From: Thermococcus sp. JdFR-02
GTDB lineage: Archaea; Methanobacteriota_B; Thermococci; Thermococcales; Thermococcaceae
Length of the DNA stretch: 64,000 bases
Assembly: GCA_002009975.1 (NCBI GenBank)
Contig: MTLP01000012.1
Location: forward strand, 161,698-225,697
Direction: 5' to 3'
Shown here: positions 1 to 8,918 of the stretch, piece after piece
Layout: the number at the start of each line of letters is the position of its first letter
Position numbering within the stretch: position 1 is the first letter of the stretch
Notes under the pieces: generated by a model
Told to the model about the DNA's origin: nothing
Seen by the model: only the letters and a program-made list of their open reading frames with translations
Database searches by the model: none
Translations under genes and position numbers: made by a program

Positions 1-1120
1 CAGCAACAGCTTGAAGCATAGTAACTCCTTTAATGCTAAGATTTGAAACAAAGCTCTCTGTTTCCTTTATATCATTATCAACGATTTTAAAGAGGTTTTC
101 AACATCGTTTTCATTTTTAATGTCTAAATACCAATCGACATGTCTGATAGCAATTCTAGCTTGGAAATCTTTGCTTAAAGCAGTGTAATACATCCCACTG
201 TCCAATGCTCTTTTTGCATCATCTAATGTTTTTTTAGCATCATCGAGGGCTGCTTTTAGGTAAGAATAAGTTGTATAGCTTACATCGCTTTCTTTTAGTT
301 TTTGCTCAACACTTTCATAGTACTTGGTAGTGTTTTCGTGATCCTTTATAGCATCTTCCTTTAGAAAGCTCGTGTCAATTTTAATGCTTTCTGGAGCTGT
401 TGGTTTTTCAATTTTGTGACCTGTAAAGTAAAAGACAGCTTCATATATGTCTTTGACTTCCTTTACTTCTAAGCCCCATCTTTCCTTTGCGTATTCAACG
501 ACATCTACTTTCTCAGTTTTACTTGTTATTTGGATTAAAGGTCCTACCTGTTTTTGCTCGGTGTGTTGAACAACTTGTATTCTTTGACCAGAAGGGATTA
601 AAAAGAGCTTCGCTCCAACGCTATAAGCAGCGGAAGCTTTTTCCAAAATTCCTCCTACTGGACCTATCGTGCCATCTGGATTTATCATTCCGGTCATCAT
701 AACATCTTCCCTAAGTTTCCATCCTTTTAATGCGGCTATAATACCAACGGTCATTGTTCCTCCTGCGGAGGGTCCTCCAATTATTGGTGAATCCGCTCTA
801 ATTTGGATAAAGATGTCATATTTGTCCATATCAACTCCTAAAACTTGCCCTGCAACTTGTGCTGCTAATCTTGCTGAAGCCTGCATATCTAACTCCGCAA
901 GGGGCCAAGTTTCTACATAAACGTGACCACTTCCAGGTGAGACTGTTATTATAAAATCTGTTGCAACACCTATTAGCTCTCCGCTTGATGTCTTTGAAAC
1001 TGCAGGTGCTTTTATTGTAACGGTGTTCCCTTCACTTGGACATTGAGCTAATGTTAGAGGAGACAGAATTAGTACAATGAGCACGAACAAAAATGCCACG
1101 CTTTTTATCTCATTTTTCAC
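1..1120 (-). CDS. Exported Lon-like (S16) serine protease, C-terminus outside window
   Basis: The product begins with a Sec-type signal peptide (basic MKNEIKS, then a hydrophobic run ending near LTLAQ) and continues into an S16 Lon protease domain. The catalytic dyad is visible as Ser118 in GGPSAGG and Lys161 in GGILEKA; the 43-residue spacing equals that of E. coli Lon (S679/K722). No AAA+ ATPase domain precedes it, so this is a stand-alone, probably extracytoplasmic peptidase. A mostly helical region follows the domain. The GTG start was chosen because GGTGG lies about 5 nt upstream; two further GTG codons lie just before it. The reading frame is still open at the window edge. Family assignment is firm; the substrate is unknown. 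Confidence 0.85.
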   Translation of the reverse strand, partial: MKNEIKSVAFLFVLIVLILSPLTLAQCPSEGNTVTIKAPAVSKTSSGELIGVATDFIITVSPGSGHVYVETWPLAELDMQASARLAAQVAGQVLGVDMDKYDIFIQIRADSPIIGGPSAGGTMTVGIIAALKGWKLREDVMMTGMINPDGTIGPVGGILEKASAAYSVGAKLFLIPSGQRIQVVQHTEQKQVGPLIQITSKTEKVDVVEYAKERWGLEVKEVKDIYEAVFYFTGHKIEKPTAPESIKIDTSFLKEDAIKDHENTTKYYESVEQKLKESDVSYTTYSYLKAALDDAKKTLDDAKRALDSGMYYTALSKDFQARIAIRHVDWYLDIKNENDVENLFKIVDNDIKETESFVSNLSIKGVTMLQAVA

Positions 1121-1241
1121 TTTCACCACCAAATTTTCAAAAGGTTTTCTCTTTAATATCCCTTATGGTTCATGAATCTATATTTAGAGTTTTGAACCAA
1201 TATGTTTAATAACACCATGTTGAATTTGGTATGGGAAGGGT

Positions 1242-1784
1242 ATGGGGTTGTACTCATCTTTGATACGTAGAAAGTTCAGGAACATCGCTGGAAAAAGATA
1301 TGAGCATGTTATAAGAGAGTATAGAGAGTTTTTATTAACCAAAGAGGAGATGGTTCTTCCAGAGATTAACTCTATTTTAATGCCTCTTGATAGATTTGTT
1401 AAGGAAATTCCCTTTGATGTCTATGATGTTTTATCCGCATATGATGCACGCGTTCTTTTGGTTTATATTATAGATTCACAGATTTTTCAGATAATTCGTC
1501 AAACTCTTAACAAAGAAGCAAGTGAAGAGTTTAGGAAGAAGGAAGAAGAACAGGGGCTTAAAATTGTTAATAAAATTTCTAATGAATTAGAAAATTATGG
1601 AATAAAGGTTCAGAGAAGGTTGTTCTTTGGAAATAAGAGCGAAGACATTATAAAGCTCGCTAAAGACCAAGATATGCTAGTTATATCAAAGGCTTATGGT
1701 TCTGAGATAACTAAAACTTCTCCTCTTAGTCCCATTGTTTTGAAGATCGTTCAGCATGTTTACATTCCAACTATAGTTTACTAA
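1242..1784 (+). CDS. Universal stress protein-like protein (degenerate UspA domain)
   Basis: A 180-residue cytoplasmic protein. Residues 40-180 resemble a UspA alpha/beta fold: strand LMPLDRF near the start, then VLLVYIID, a charged helix EEFRKKEEEQG, and DMLVISKAYG near the end. The usual GxxG(x9)GS nucleotide-binding loop is not recognisable at the C-terminus, so ATP binding is doubtful. The first 35 residues are an additional basic segment. A purine-rich GGGAAGGG sits directly before the ATG. It lies 12 nt upstream of an ion transporter that is itself followed by a canonical UspA gene, which suggests a regulatory or accessory role for that transporter (inference). Confidence 0.65.
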   Translation: MGLYSSLIRRKFRNIAGKRYEHVIREYREFLLTKEEMVLPEINSILMPLDRFVKEIPFDVYDVLSAYDARVLLVYIIDSQIFQIIRQTLNKEASEEFRKKEEEQGLKIVNKISNELENYGIKVQRRLFFGNKSEDIIKLAKDQDMLVISKAYGSEITKTSPLSPIVLKIVQHVYIPTIVY

Positions 1785-1796
1785 GGAGGGAAATGG

Positions 1797-3071
1797 ATGA
1801 ACATGGAGACAATAGCACTTGCAGTGTTTATCTTTACCTATGCTTTAATTGTTAGTGAAAGAATCCATAGGGCTGTTGCTGCAATGTTTGGAGCATCTAT
1901 AGTTTTATTCTTGAAAATAGTCCCATGGGAACGAGTCTCATACTATCTTGATCTGGATACCATATTTCTGCTTATGGGTATGATGATTATAGTGAACACT
2001 GCAAGGAATAGCGGTCTCTTTGAGTATATAGCAATAAAAACTGCTAAATTTGCAAAGGGGAACCCAATTAGAGTTTTATTGCTTTTTTCTGTTGTAACAG
2101 CTCTTGTAAGTTCAGTTTTGGATAACGTTACTACAGTTCTCCTTTTAACTCCCATGCTCCTCTATATAAGCAAACTTATGGAGCTAAGCCCAATTCCATT
2201 CCTTTTATCGGAAATATTTGCTTCTAATATTGGTGGAACGGCAACTCTAATAGGTGATCCTCCAAACATCATGATTGGATCTGCCGCTAATTTAAGCTTT
2301 AATGAGTTCTTAACCAACATGGGCTTAATTTCACTGCTTGATTTTATCTTAATGCTTGGAGTGATATATATGGTTTATAACAGGGCATTAAACGTTAGTT
2401 CAGATAAAAGAAGGAGAATAATTAATAGTTTGGAAAGCTTAGACGAAAAAGCTGTGATTAAGGATATAGTCCTTTTCAAGAAGTCAGTTGCAACGATCAT
2501 TCTTGTAGTGTCTCTATTTTTCGTCCATGACAAAATTGGTATAGAACCAGCGGTTGTAGCATTATTTGGTGCATCTTTGTTACTCCTTTGGAGTATGGAA
2601 AATCCAGAAGGGATTTTAGAGAGAATAGAGTGGACGGCTTTGTTTTTCTTTGGAGGACTTTTTATAATTGTTGGAGGATTGGAGGAGACTGGAATAATAG
2701 CAGAAGTTGCTAAGTGGGTTATTGGACACATACACAGCCAAGGAGAAGCCTTATTGGTGATAACTTGGTTTTCAGCATTTAGTTCGGCTATAGTTGATAA
2801 TATACCTTTAACTGCGGCAATGATACCATTAATAAAGCACATGGGTAATTCCTTAAATATATATCCCCTTTGGTGGGCTTTAAGTTTGGGAGCTTGTTTA
2901 GGAGGCAATGGAACAGCAATAGGAGCATCTGCAAACGTTGTTGTTATTGGTATTGCAGAGAGGGAAGGTATAAAGATAGGCTTTGGGGATTTTCTGAAAA
3001 TGGGGATGGTGATAATGGTGTTAACGGTTGCGTTGGGTGTGGGAATATTATGGATTAGGTATGTAGGGTGA
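1797..3071 (+). CDS. ArsB/NhaD-type ion transporter (SLC13/IT superfamily)
   Basis: A 424-residue integral membrane protein with about 10-11 hydrophobic segments in two similar halves. The conserved loops NIGGTATLIGDPPN (about residue 145) and GGNGTAIGASANVV (about residue 375) are the two pseudo-symmetric signatures of the ArsB/NhaD and DASS transporters. The family exchanges Na+ for H+ or moves oxyanions such as arsenite or dicarboxylates; no feature here decides which. A GGAGGG ribosome site precedes the chosen ATG. It is flanked by two UspA-type genes and overlaps the second by a few bases at most, so the three probably form one transcript. Confidence 0.82.
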   Translation: MNMETIALAVFIFTYALIVSERIHRAVAAMFGASIVLFLKIVPWERVSYYLDLDTIFLLMGMMIIVNTARNSGLFEYIAIKTAKFAKGNPIRVLLLFSVVTALVSSVLDNVTTVLLLTPMLLYISKLMELSPIPFLLSEIFASNIGGTATLIGDPPNIMIGSAANLSFNEFLTNMGLISLLDFILMLGVIYMVYNRALNVSSDKRRRIINSLESLDEKAVIKDIVLFKKSVATIILVVSLFFVHDKIGIEPAVVALFGASLLLLWSMENPEGILERIEWTALFFFGGLFIIVGGLEETGIIAEVAKWVIGHIHSQGEALLVITWFSAFSSAIVDNIPLTAAMIPLIKHMGNSLNIYPLWWALSLGACLGGNGTAIGASANVVVIGIAEREGIKIGFGDFLKMGMVIMVLTVALGVGILWIRYVG

Positions 3072-3076
3072 GTGTG

Positions 3077-3526
3077 ATGAAAATTTTAGTTCTTATAGAT
3101 GGTTCAAAATGGAGTCAAAAAGCGGCTCTGCATGCGATAACTGTTGCAAAGAAGAAGAACGCCAAGGTTATACTTTTTTCCGTGTTGGATAGAAGAGAAG
3201 CAAAAGCAATGGCATTTAATTTAAGTGCAAGGAGTGAAAGATTTGAAGAGATAAAGAACTATGAGGAGCAAATATGGAGGGAGATGAAAGAAGGTATTAA
3301 TGATTTACTTTCAGATCTTCTTGCTTTTTGCAAGAGGGAAGGTGTTAACTGCTCAACAAAGATTGTGAAAGGAAATGCCAAGGAAGAGATATTGAAAGAA
3401 GCTAACAGTGGAAAATACTCTTTAATTGTTATGGGCGCTTACGGTAAAAGCGGGAAAACGAGAATAGGTAGTCTTTTGGAAGAACTCGCTGGGCTTATAA
3501 AACCTCCTCTTCTAATTGTCCGCTAG
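3077..3526 (+). CDS. Universal stress protein, UspA family
   Basis: About 149 residues with a complete UspA fold. The N-terminus MKILVLIDGSKWSQ carries the strand and Asp that contact adenine, and the C-terminus MGAYGKSGKTRIGS matches the G-x2-G-x(7-9)-G-S phosphate-binding loop. It is likely an ATP-binding cytoplasmic stress protein. I chose the ATG preceded by GGGTGA; an in-frame GTG lies nine bases earlier. It directly follows the ArsB/NhaD-type transporter, and its 3' end overlaps the convergent RAM-domain gene by about 32 bp. Confidence 0.88.
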   Translation: MKILVLIDGSKWSQKAALHAITVAKKKNAKVILFSVLDRREAKAMAFNLSARSERFEEIKNYEEQIWREMKEGINDLLSDLLAFCKREGVNCSTKIVKGNAKEEILKEANSGKYSLIVMGAYGKSGKTRIGSLLEELAGLIKPPLLIVR

Positions 3527-3752
3527 CTAGGACCTCCAAATACTTAATCTCCTTGACTCCACTAATTTTTTCTATCTCTTCTTTAAGCTCTTCCAGTCCT
3601 CTTCTTGATAATGGGATGAAAATCTTTCCCACAACGTCAAAGGGTCCAGTAACTACATAAGCTTCATCAAATCCAAGATCTTCTAACAGCTTTTTCTTTA
3701 TCTCCTTTTCTTTTCCGGCTTCAGTTTTTATTAGGTAAATTGCAATTGGCAT
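3495..3752 (-). CDS. Stand-alone Lrp/AsnC ligand-binding (RAM) domain protein
   Basis: A protein of about 85 residues that contains only the effector-binding ferredoxin-like domain of Lrp/AsnC regulators: strand IAIYLIKTEAG, the motif AYVVTGPFDVVGKI, and VKEIKYLEV. There is no DNA-binding domain. Such stand-alone RAM proteins in archaea form ring oligomers that bind amino acids and may modulate full-length Lrp proteins. The ATG with GGGGAT six nt upstream was preferred over a TTG two codons earlier. It follows the small membrane gene by two bases and probably shares the transcript of the upstream double-HTH regulator. Confidence 0.85.
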   Translation of the reverse strand: MPIAIYLIKTEAGKEKEIKKKLLEDLGFDEAYVVTGPFDVVGKIFIPLSRRGLEELKEEIEKISGVKEIKYLEVLASGQLEEEVL

Positions 3753-3754
3753 TT

Positions 3755-4030
3755 TCAATCCCCTTTCTTTGCTATTGCAACAAAAAAGAGTCCAAGGATC
3801 ACGACCTCTATCAACGTCACACCGACTTCAATGTAGTCTTTCTGAAGAGTTGGTAATAAGGCTGGGATATTTTCGAGAGCTTTTTTTACTATGAAGAAAG
3901 CAAAGGCTAACAAAAGAAACAGTACACTCTTTAAATGGCTCTTCTTATAGGCTATCCATGAGATAAAGCTTAGCATTACTGCAAATGTAATTACTATCAG
4001 GTCTAAAATCAAGTTGAGGTGTTCAATCAT
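3755..4030 (-). CDS. Small membrane protein with three predicted helices
   Basis: A protein of about 91 residues with three hydrophobic segments: LILDLIVITFAVMLSFISW, SVLFLLLAFAFFIV and VGVTLIEVVILGLFFVAI. A short basic loop separates the first two. No catalytic motif is apparent. The ATG has a strong GGGAGG site. Its start overlaps the end of the upstream winged-helix regulator by eight bases, and such regulator/small-membrane-protein pairs are common in archaea, so it may act as the sensor or target of that regulator (inference). I do not recognise a named family with certainty. Confidence 0.7.
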   Translation of the reverse strand: MIEHLNLILDLIVITFAVMLSFISWIAYKKSHLKSVLFLLLAFAFFIVKKALENIPALLPTLQKDYIEVGVTLIEVVILGLFFVAIAKKGD

Positions 4031-4550
4031 TTTTCCTCCCTCCAATTTCGAGCAATAGGGCAATTAAATTATCAGACAGTTTGTCCCATAAAGATGGACG
4101 ATACTCGCTAATTACCCGAATTATAGTGTTAATATCATATTTTAAAGTATAAATGACATTTTTGCCATCTCTTTCACGTTCTACAATGTTGTTTTCATTG
4201 AGTATTTTCATGTGGTAATTTATAGTGGCTTGAGTCAGATTCAGCTCTTTTGCTATCTCTGTTTGAGTTTTACTCCCAGTAGCAAGCAATAGTAGGATTT
4301 TTCTTTGAGTTTTATTTGAAATTACTCTTAACAGAGCTTCATATTCTCTTTCAAATTCTGCTGGAAAGATATGCCTCTTTCCTCCAACTTTCTTTGATTT
4401 TATTAGTCCATTCTTTTCAAGAACGTTAAGGTGATACTGTAAGTTACCTATGCCAAGGTTTAGTTCCTCAGCTAACTTACGAAACGTTATTCCAGGGTTT
4501 TTTTGTATATACTCTAGTATCCTTTTGCGAGTTTCAGTCATATCCCTCAT
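4023..4550 (-). CDS. Transcriptional regulator with two winged-helix domains
   Basis: A 175-residue protein with two ArsR/MarR-like winged-helix units in tandem. The first covers about residues 5-65 (ITFRKLAEELNLGIGNLQYHLNVLEKNGLI) in short: a helix-turn-helix followed by a KSKKVGGKRH wing. The second covers about 75-140, with SKTQTEIAKELNLTQATIN as recognition region and RERDGKNVIY as wing. A C-terminal helical tail follows. It heads a likely three-gene operon with a small membrane protein and a RAM-domain protein. Two starts are possible, MRDM or MTET three codons later; GAGGGAT lies close to the second. The regulated genes are unknown. Confidence 0.82.
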   Translation of the reverse strand: MRDMTETRKRILEYIQKNPGITFRKLAEELNLGIGNLQYHLNVLEKNGLIKSKKVGGKRHIFPAEFEREYEALLRVISNKTQRKILLLLATGSKTQTEIAKELNLTQATINYHMKILNENNIVERERDGKNVIYTLKYDINTIIRVISEYRPSLWDKLSDNLIALLLEIGGRKND

Positions 4551-4671
4551 TCAAAAATCTAGATAATTAACTTAACATGGTTTTGGTACATTAGTCTATA
4601 TGTGAGAAAAGGATATAAACTAAAGCTGAACACTCTGGAATGGCTCTCATTCTTATAAGAGAGGTGAGAAT

Positions 4672-6039
4672 GTGGACATTGATGCACTAATTAAGAAAGC
4701 TGAGGAACTTGCAAGGAAGCATGATGTTGAGTATTATGAAGTGAGGATTGTTAAAGTTAGTGCAACTTCTCTTGAAATGCAGAATTCTCGATTAGAAGAA
4801 CTTTCATCAAACATAGAACTTGGTGTTGGTGTGAGAGTTTTTAATGGTGCATGGGGGTTTTCTTCTGCAAATGATATGAGGAGGGCAGAGCTAGCTATTG
4901 AAACCGCTATGAAAATTGCAAAAGTTATGCGGGGGAATTCTAGGATTTACTTGGGAGATCCTGTGAAAGATAAGGTTTTTATTGAATGTAAAGAGGATTT
5001 TGAGGAAGTTGGAATAGATGAGAAGATAGATGTTGTTAAAGAAATTGATAACCTTTTAGCTGATAAAGGAATCTCAAACAGAAAGGTTTCATATGGAGAC
5101 GGTAAAAAATGGCAATTTTATTTTAATTCTCTTGGAAGCGAGATAGAAACATTAATACCAAGGGTAAAGCTCATCTTCTCCGCAACTGCGAAGGCAAATG
5201 GAGATATGCAGAGTTATTGGAAAATCTTTGGTGGAACGAGAGGATGGGAGGTTATTAAAAAGATAGATTTTGACTATTGGACAAACTTCGTTAAAAATAA
5301 AGCTAAGAATCTTTTGAAAGCTCAGCTTCCTCCCTCTGGAGAGTTTGAAATTATAATGGATCCAGAATTGACGGGTGTTTTTATTCATGAGGCATTGGGA
5401 CACGCAAGTGAGGGAGATGCAATAAAGAACGGTGAGAGTATATTAGAGGGAAAATTGGGGAAGAAAATTGGGGTTGAAGAGTTGACTGTTGTTGATGATC
5501 CCACTTTAGAAGGGAAGTTCGGTTCTTATGTCTATGATGATGAGGGCATAAAAGCTAGAAGAGTTGAGATAATTAAAAATGGCGTTTTGAATGAATATTT
5601 GCTTGATAGAGAAACAGCTGCTTACTTAAATTTGGAACCAAACGGACATGGAAGGGCTCAAAACTATAATTATCAGCCTTTGGTAAGGATGAGCAACACT
5701 TACATTGAGCCTGGGGATTGGTCTTTTGAGGAAATGCTCAATGAAGTTAAGCACGGCTTGTATTTGATTGGGGATAAGGGGGGAGAGGTTGATATAGTCA
5801 ATGGAACTTTTATGTTTGGTGCCAAAGAGGGATATTTAATTGAAAATGGTGAGATTAAAGGTCATATACGAGATGTAGCATTGTCCGGGAAGATTTTGGA
5901 TATTTTGAGGAACATAAGGGCAATTGGAAAAGATTTGAAAATAGATTTCCCCGGTTACTGTGGAAAGGGACAGTGGGTTCCTATTGACGATGGAGGTCCT
6001 CATGTGTTAACGAAGGCTTTAGTTGGGGGTCTAGTTTAA
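4672..6039 (+). CDS. tldD: TldD metalloprotease subunit
   Basis: A 455-residue protein of the TldD/PmbA family. The zinc-binding motif HEALGH (His239, Glu240, His244) is intact, which marks it as the catalytic TldD subunit. The N-terminal half has the alpha/beta fold that recognises unfolded peptide, including EMQNSRLEEL and GVGVRVFNGAWGFSS. TldD works as a heterodimer with an inactive TldE subunit and cleaves small peptides threaded into the central cavity. The partner is the gene starting at 6806, with one opposite-strand gene between them. The GTG start is fixed by GGTGA five nt upstream; the overlapping ATG in another frame runs into a stop quickly. Confidence 0.93.
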   Translation: MDIDALIKKAEELARKHDVEYYEVRIVKVSATSLEMQNSRLEELSSNIELGVGVRVFNGAWGFSSANDMRRAELAIETAMKIAKVMRGNSRIYLGDPVKDKVFIECKEDFEEVGIDEKIDVVKEIDNLLADKGISNRKVSYGDGKKWQFYFNSLGSEIETLIPRVKLIFSATAKANGDMQSYWKIFGGTRGWEVIKKIDFDYWTNFVKNKAKNLLKAQLPPSGEFEIIMDPELTGVFIHEALGHASEGDAIKNGESILEGKLGKKIGVEELTVVDDPTLEGKFGSYVYDDEGIKARRVEIIKNGVLNEYLLDRETAAYLNLEPNGHGRAQNYNYQPLVRMSNTYIEPGDWSFEEMLNEVKHGLYLIGDKGGEVDIVNGTFMFGAKEGYLIENGEIKGHIRDVALSGKILDILRNIRAIGKDLKIDFPGYCGKGQWVPIDDGGPHVLTKALVGGLV

Positions 6040-6662
6040 TCTTTTGAAGAAGCATTCCAAATTTTAACCTCAAGTACTTCCCAGCTTTTCCACCCTTCTT
6101 CTCCAAAAGCAACTAGGTATATGTAATATGTTCTTCCTTTTTCGGCATTTTTTGCACTTATTCTAATTTTAAATGTCGCATTCTTTTGAGGGAAAATTTC
6201 TACTTCACTGGGAATAATCTCGATTTCAAGTTCCTTTGTTTCTTCGAGTTTTCTCTGAATTGCACGCCATGCATTTCCAAGATTTGGTTCGCCGATGAAT
6301 GCTTTGAGTTTAACCTTCCCGCTGTAATAGCATTTTGTTTCATTAACCACCTCAAATCCTTTCATCCCTTTTACTGTATATTCTTTTGCAAATATCACGC
6401 CCTTTACTGTCACGGTTTTATTTGGTGGTATTATCACTCCTTTAGTCATTAGCTCAATGTTGTGGATGTTAAATTCTCCATAGCTGGGATGAACACAGTT
6501 AGAGATGGTTTTACTGAGATTGGTTTCCATATTGCTCATAGTATGAGTTTCAGATGCTGTGAAGGTCTCATTAACTGGTGCATTTTGGTGAGTTTCCAAT
6601 AAGAAAGTGCTAAGCAATAAAGCGGAGAGTACTAAAATTGTAGCAATAATGGAACTCTTCAT
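6036..6662 (-). CDS. Exported or membrane-anchored protein of unknown function
   Basis: A protein of about 208 residues. The N-terminus MKSSIIATILVLSALLLSTFLL is a signal peptide or uncleaved anchor (no lipobox). It is followed by a Thr/Ser/Asn-rich linker and a beta-rich extracellular portion with several N-x-S/T sites and paired cysteines (SNCVHP, ETKCYY). I do not recognise the family. It lies on the opposite strand between tldD and tldE and overlaps the tldD stop by four bases. An upstream TTG is possible, but GGGA is better spaced for the ATG chosen. Confidence 0.65.
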   Translation of the reverse strand: MKSSIIATILVLSALLLSTFLLETHQNAPVNETFTASETHTMSNMETNLSKTISNCVHPSYGEFNIHNIELMTKGVIIPPNKTVTVKGVIFAKEYTVKGMKGFEVVNETKCYYSGKVKLKAFIGEPNLGNAWRAIQRKLEETKELEIEIIPSEVEIFPQKNATFKIRISAKNAEKGRTYYIYLVAFGEEGWKSWEVLEVKIWNASSKD

Positions 6663-6805
6663 GATATTTCCCAATAATAATATGAATTTTTGAAATATTT
6701 AAAAATTCTGTTAGTTTCAGGTGATTTAAACATCAATTTTCTTACTTTCTATACTTTTACCAAAAGCATTTAAGTCACACGTATAAATCCCTATGCGGTG
6801 GAAAA

Positions 6806-8113
6806 ATGATAGATGAGCTAATCAAAATCCTCAACCATAAAGATGTTGAGTGGGAGATTTACTGGGAAGTTGGTAGGGGAAGTAGCTTTAAAGTTGAGAA
6901 AGGTGAGCTTGTAAGAGCGCAAAGGAAGTTTCATTCTGGAATAGGACTTAGAATTGGATATAGAGGTAAGCTCGGCTTCTCATACATAACTGGAATTAAT
7001 CATGATAGAAATACCTTAGAGAAGTTCGTTGATAAAACTATAAAGCTGGCAAAGGTTAGTGAAGTTAAATTTTATGGTTTCGCTTCAAAAACTAAGGAAA
7101 ATAAGATAAAAGGTCTTTATGATAAGAGAATAGAGGATTTAAGTTTTGAGGACGCTTTAGATAAAGCTAACTTAATGCTTGCAAAGGAGAGGGAGCTTAA
7201 GGAGAACTTGGGGAAGGATTATACCCTATCAGGAGCCCTAGCTTTTGGAGTTTCTACGGATGGTATACTAAACTCGAATGACGTTGAAAAGAAAGAAAAA
7301 ACGACGGGAATAAGCTTAAACATCTACATAGTTAAAAGACATGAGGATAAGAGCGGGAGCGGAAGTTATTACAAAGGATTTAGAAGAATGCCCGATTTAG
7401 AAGAAGAACTATCTATAGGACTTGATAAAGCATTGAAAGAAGTTGAGTTGAGCTTTAAGGCTAAAAAGCTCGTAGGATACGAGGGTGAAATAATTTTTGA
7501 GCCTCATTCCTTTGCTTCAATTGTTGGGATTTTAATGCACAATTTATACGCTGACAATGTCTATCATGGACGTTCAAGGTTTAGTAGCTTTGGTGTTGAA
7601 GTTGCAAGTGGTGCATTCACTTTAATTGACGATGGAACCTTAGAGAATAAGCTTGGTAGCTATTCCTTTGATGGGGAAGGGAACCCCTCTCAAAGAACTA
7701 TTTTAATTGAAGAGGGTATGCTAAAGAACTTCCTCTTCGATGAGCAGTATGCCAAGCTTATGAATACCAAAAGCACTGGAAATGCAGTTAGGGATTTTAG
7801 AACAACTCCTCACATAGGGCACAGCAATATTATAGTTACCGGAAGAAAAGAGAATTTAGAAGAATTGGATAATGCAGTAGTTGTTAGGAAGGTTTTTGGA
7901 GAACATACTGCAAATCCAATAAGCGGGGATTTTTCTTTAACGATAGAGCTTGGATATGTTATAAAAAACGGCGAGGTTAAGCCCTTTAAGGATAATATGC
8001 TTACAGGAAACATATTTTCTCTGATAAATTCTATCAAAGCAGTTGGTAAAAGAGAGGAGGAAATTGGTGGATTTATCTCACCTAGAGTTATGGCATTGGG
8101 AAAAATCGTATAG
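6806..8113 (+). CDS. tldE: TldE (PmbA-like) non-catalytic protease subunit
   Basis: A 435-residue PmbA/TldE homologue. It shares the TldD architecture (VEKGELVRAQRKFHSGIGLR near the N-terminus, then GAFTLIDDGTLENKLGSYSFD) in outline, but where TldD has HEALGH it reads HSFASIVGILMHN, so zinc cannot be bound in the normal way. This is expected for the E subunit, which pairs with TldD and shapes the chamber. GGTGG precedes the ATG. It has its own upstream region with AT-rich promoter sequence, because an opposite-strand gene separates it from tldD. Confidence 0.92.
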   Translation: MIDELIKILNHKDVEWEIYWEVGRGSSFKVEKGELVRAQRKFHSGIGLRIGYRGKLGFSYITGINHDRNTLEKFVDKTIKLAKVSEVKFYGFASKTKENKIKGLYDKRIEDLSFEDALDKANLMLAKERELKENLGKDYTLSGALAFGVSTDGILNSNDVEKKEKTTGISLNIYIVKRHEDKSGSGSYYKGFRRMPDLEEELSIGLDKALKEVELSFKAKKLVGYEGEIIFEPHSFASIVGILMHNLYADNVYHGRSRFSSFGVEVASGAFTLIDDGTLENKLGSYSFDGEGNPSQRTILIEEGMLKNFLFDEQYAKLMNTKSTGNAVRDFRTTPHIGHSNIIVTGRKENLEELDNAVVVRKVFGEHTANPISGDFSLTIELGYVIKNGEVKPFKDNMLTGNIFSLINSIKAVGKREEEIGGFISPRVMALGKIV

Positions 8114-8211
8114 CAGTAACCTTTCTTATGAGGAGTAGACTGGTTTTTAGATATTTGAGTTAAGAAAAACTATTTATATTACAAAGCAAAAAATTATTTC
8201 TGGTGGTAAGC

Positions 8212-8877
8212 ATGGTTAGTAATAATTTAGAGTTGATTTTATCACATCTTTTTCCCGGAGAGACCGTTTTAGTCGAGTATGACTCACTATCATCACCAGA
8301 AGTTTTGCTGTATCTAATATCCAAATACTGCGAGAAGAATAAAATTGGAATTCTGATTGATGATATTGGTGATACCTTGGTTGAGTTCATAACTCGACTA
8401 GAGCTTATGCAATTTCCAATCGATAGATTGGCAAAAACCCCTGTTATAAAAATAGGTGGAAAGAGGGAGATTGGTAGTATAATAGGCACACTGAACACCG
8501 ACAAATATTTGCTGGATTTTAAATACTATGGAACAATCTATGAGGAATGGATTTCTTCTAAAGGTTTTGTTTTTAATCCAGTTTTGGGCTTTCATAAGCT
8601 TCTGTTGGTAAGTGAATATGGTGAAGCGGTTAGATTAGCAAGAAACGTTTCTACATTTGTTGGAAAGAAGAGCAGAACGGCCTTCTACTTTATGAACACT
8701 TCTCTGTTAAATCGGCACCTTTTGGAGGTTCTTTATTTGCTTGAAGAAACAGCAACCACCGTCATTAATTGGAGCAGAAAGGGAAGCTCATATCATTTAA
8801 AAATATTGAAGTCTGCAAATGAGGACATTATTGAGAAGACAATAACGTTAAACTGGAGTGAGATTAAGAAATACTAA
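8212..8877 (+). CDS. DUF257 family protein
   Basis: About 221 residues of the Thermococcales-typical DUF257 family, a RecA/KaiC-like fold without a Walker A motif. Features shared with the paralogue at 49245 include GETVLVEYDS near the N-terminus, DDIGDTL (DDFLDTL in the paralogue), IKIGGKREIGSIIG, VFNPVLGF and LLEETATTVI. No catalytic residues are known. It is cytoplasmic, with no signal or membrane segment. The ATG has GGTGGT five nt upstream, and a TATA-like TATTTATATT lies about 40 bp before it. The function is unknown. Confidence 0.8.
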   Translation: MVSNNLELILSHLFPGETVLVEYDSLSSPEVLLYLISKYCEKNKIGILIDDIGDTLVEFITRLELMQFPIDRLAKTPVIKIGGKREIGSIIGTLNTDKYLLDFKYYGTIYEEWISSKGFVFNPVLGFHKLLLVSEYGEAVRLARNVSTFVGKKSRTAFYFMNTSLLNRHLLEVLYLLEETATTVINWSRKGSSYHLKILKSANEDIIEKTITLNWSEIKKY

Positions 8878-8918
8878 ACATTTAAATATTCTTAATTCTT
8901 ATCACTTTTGGTGATACA

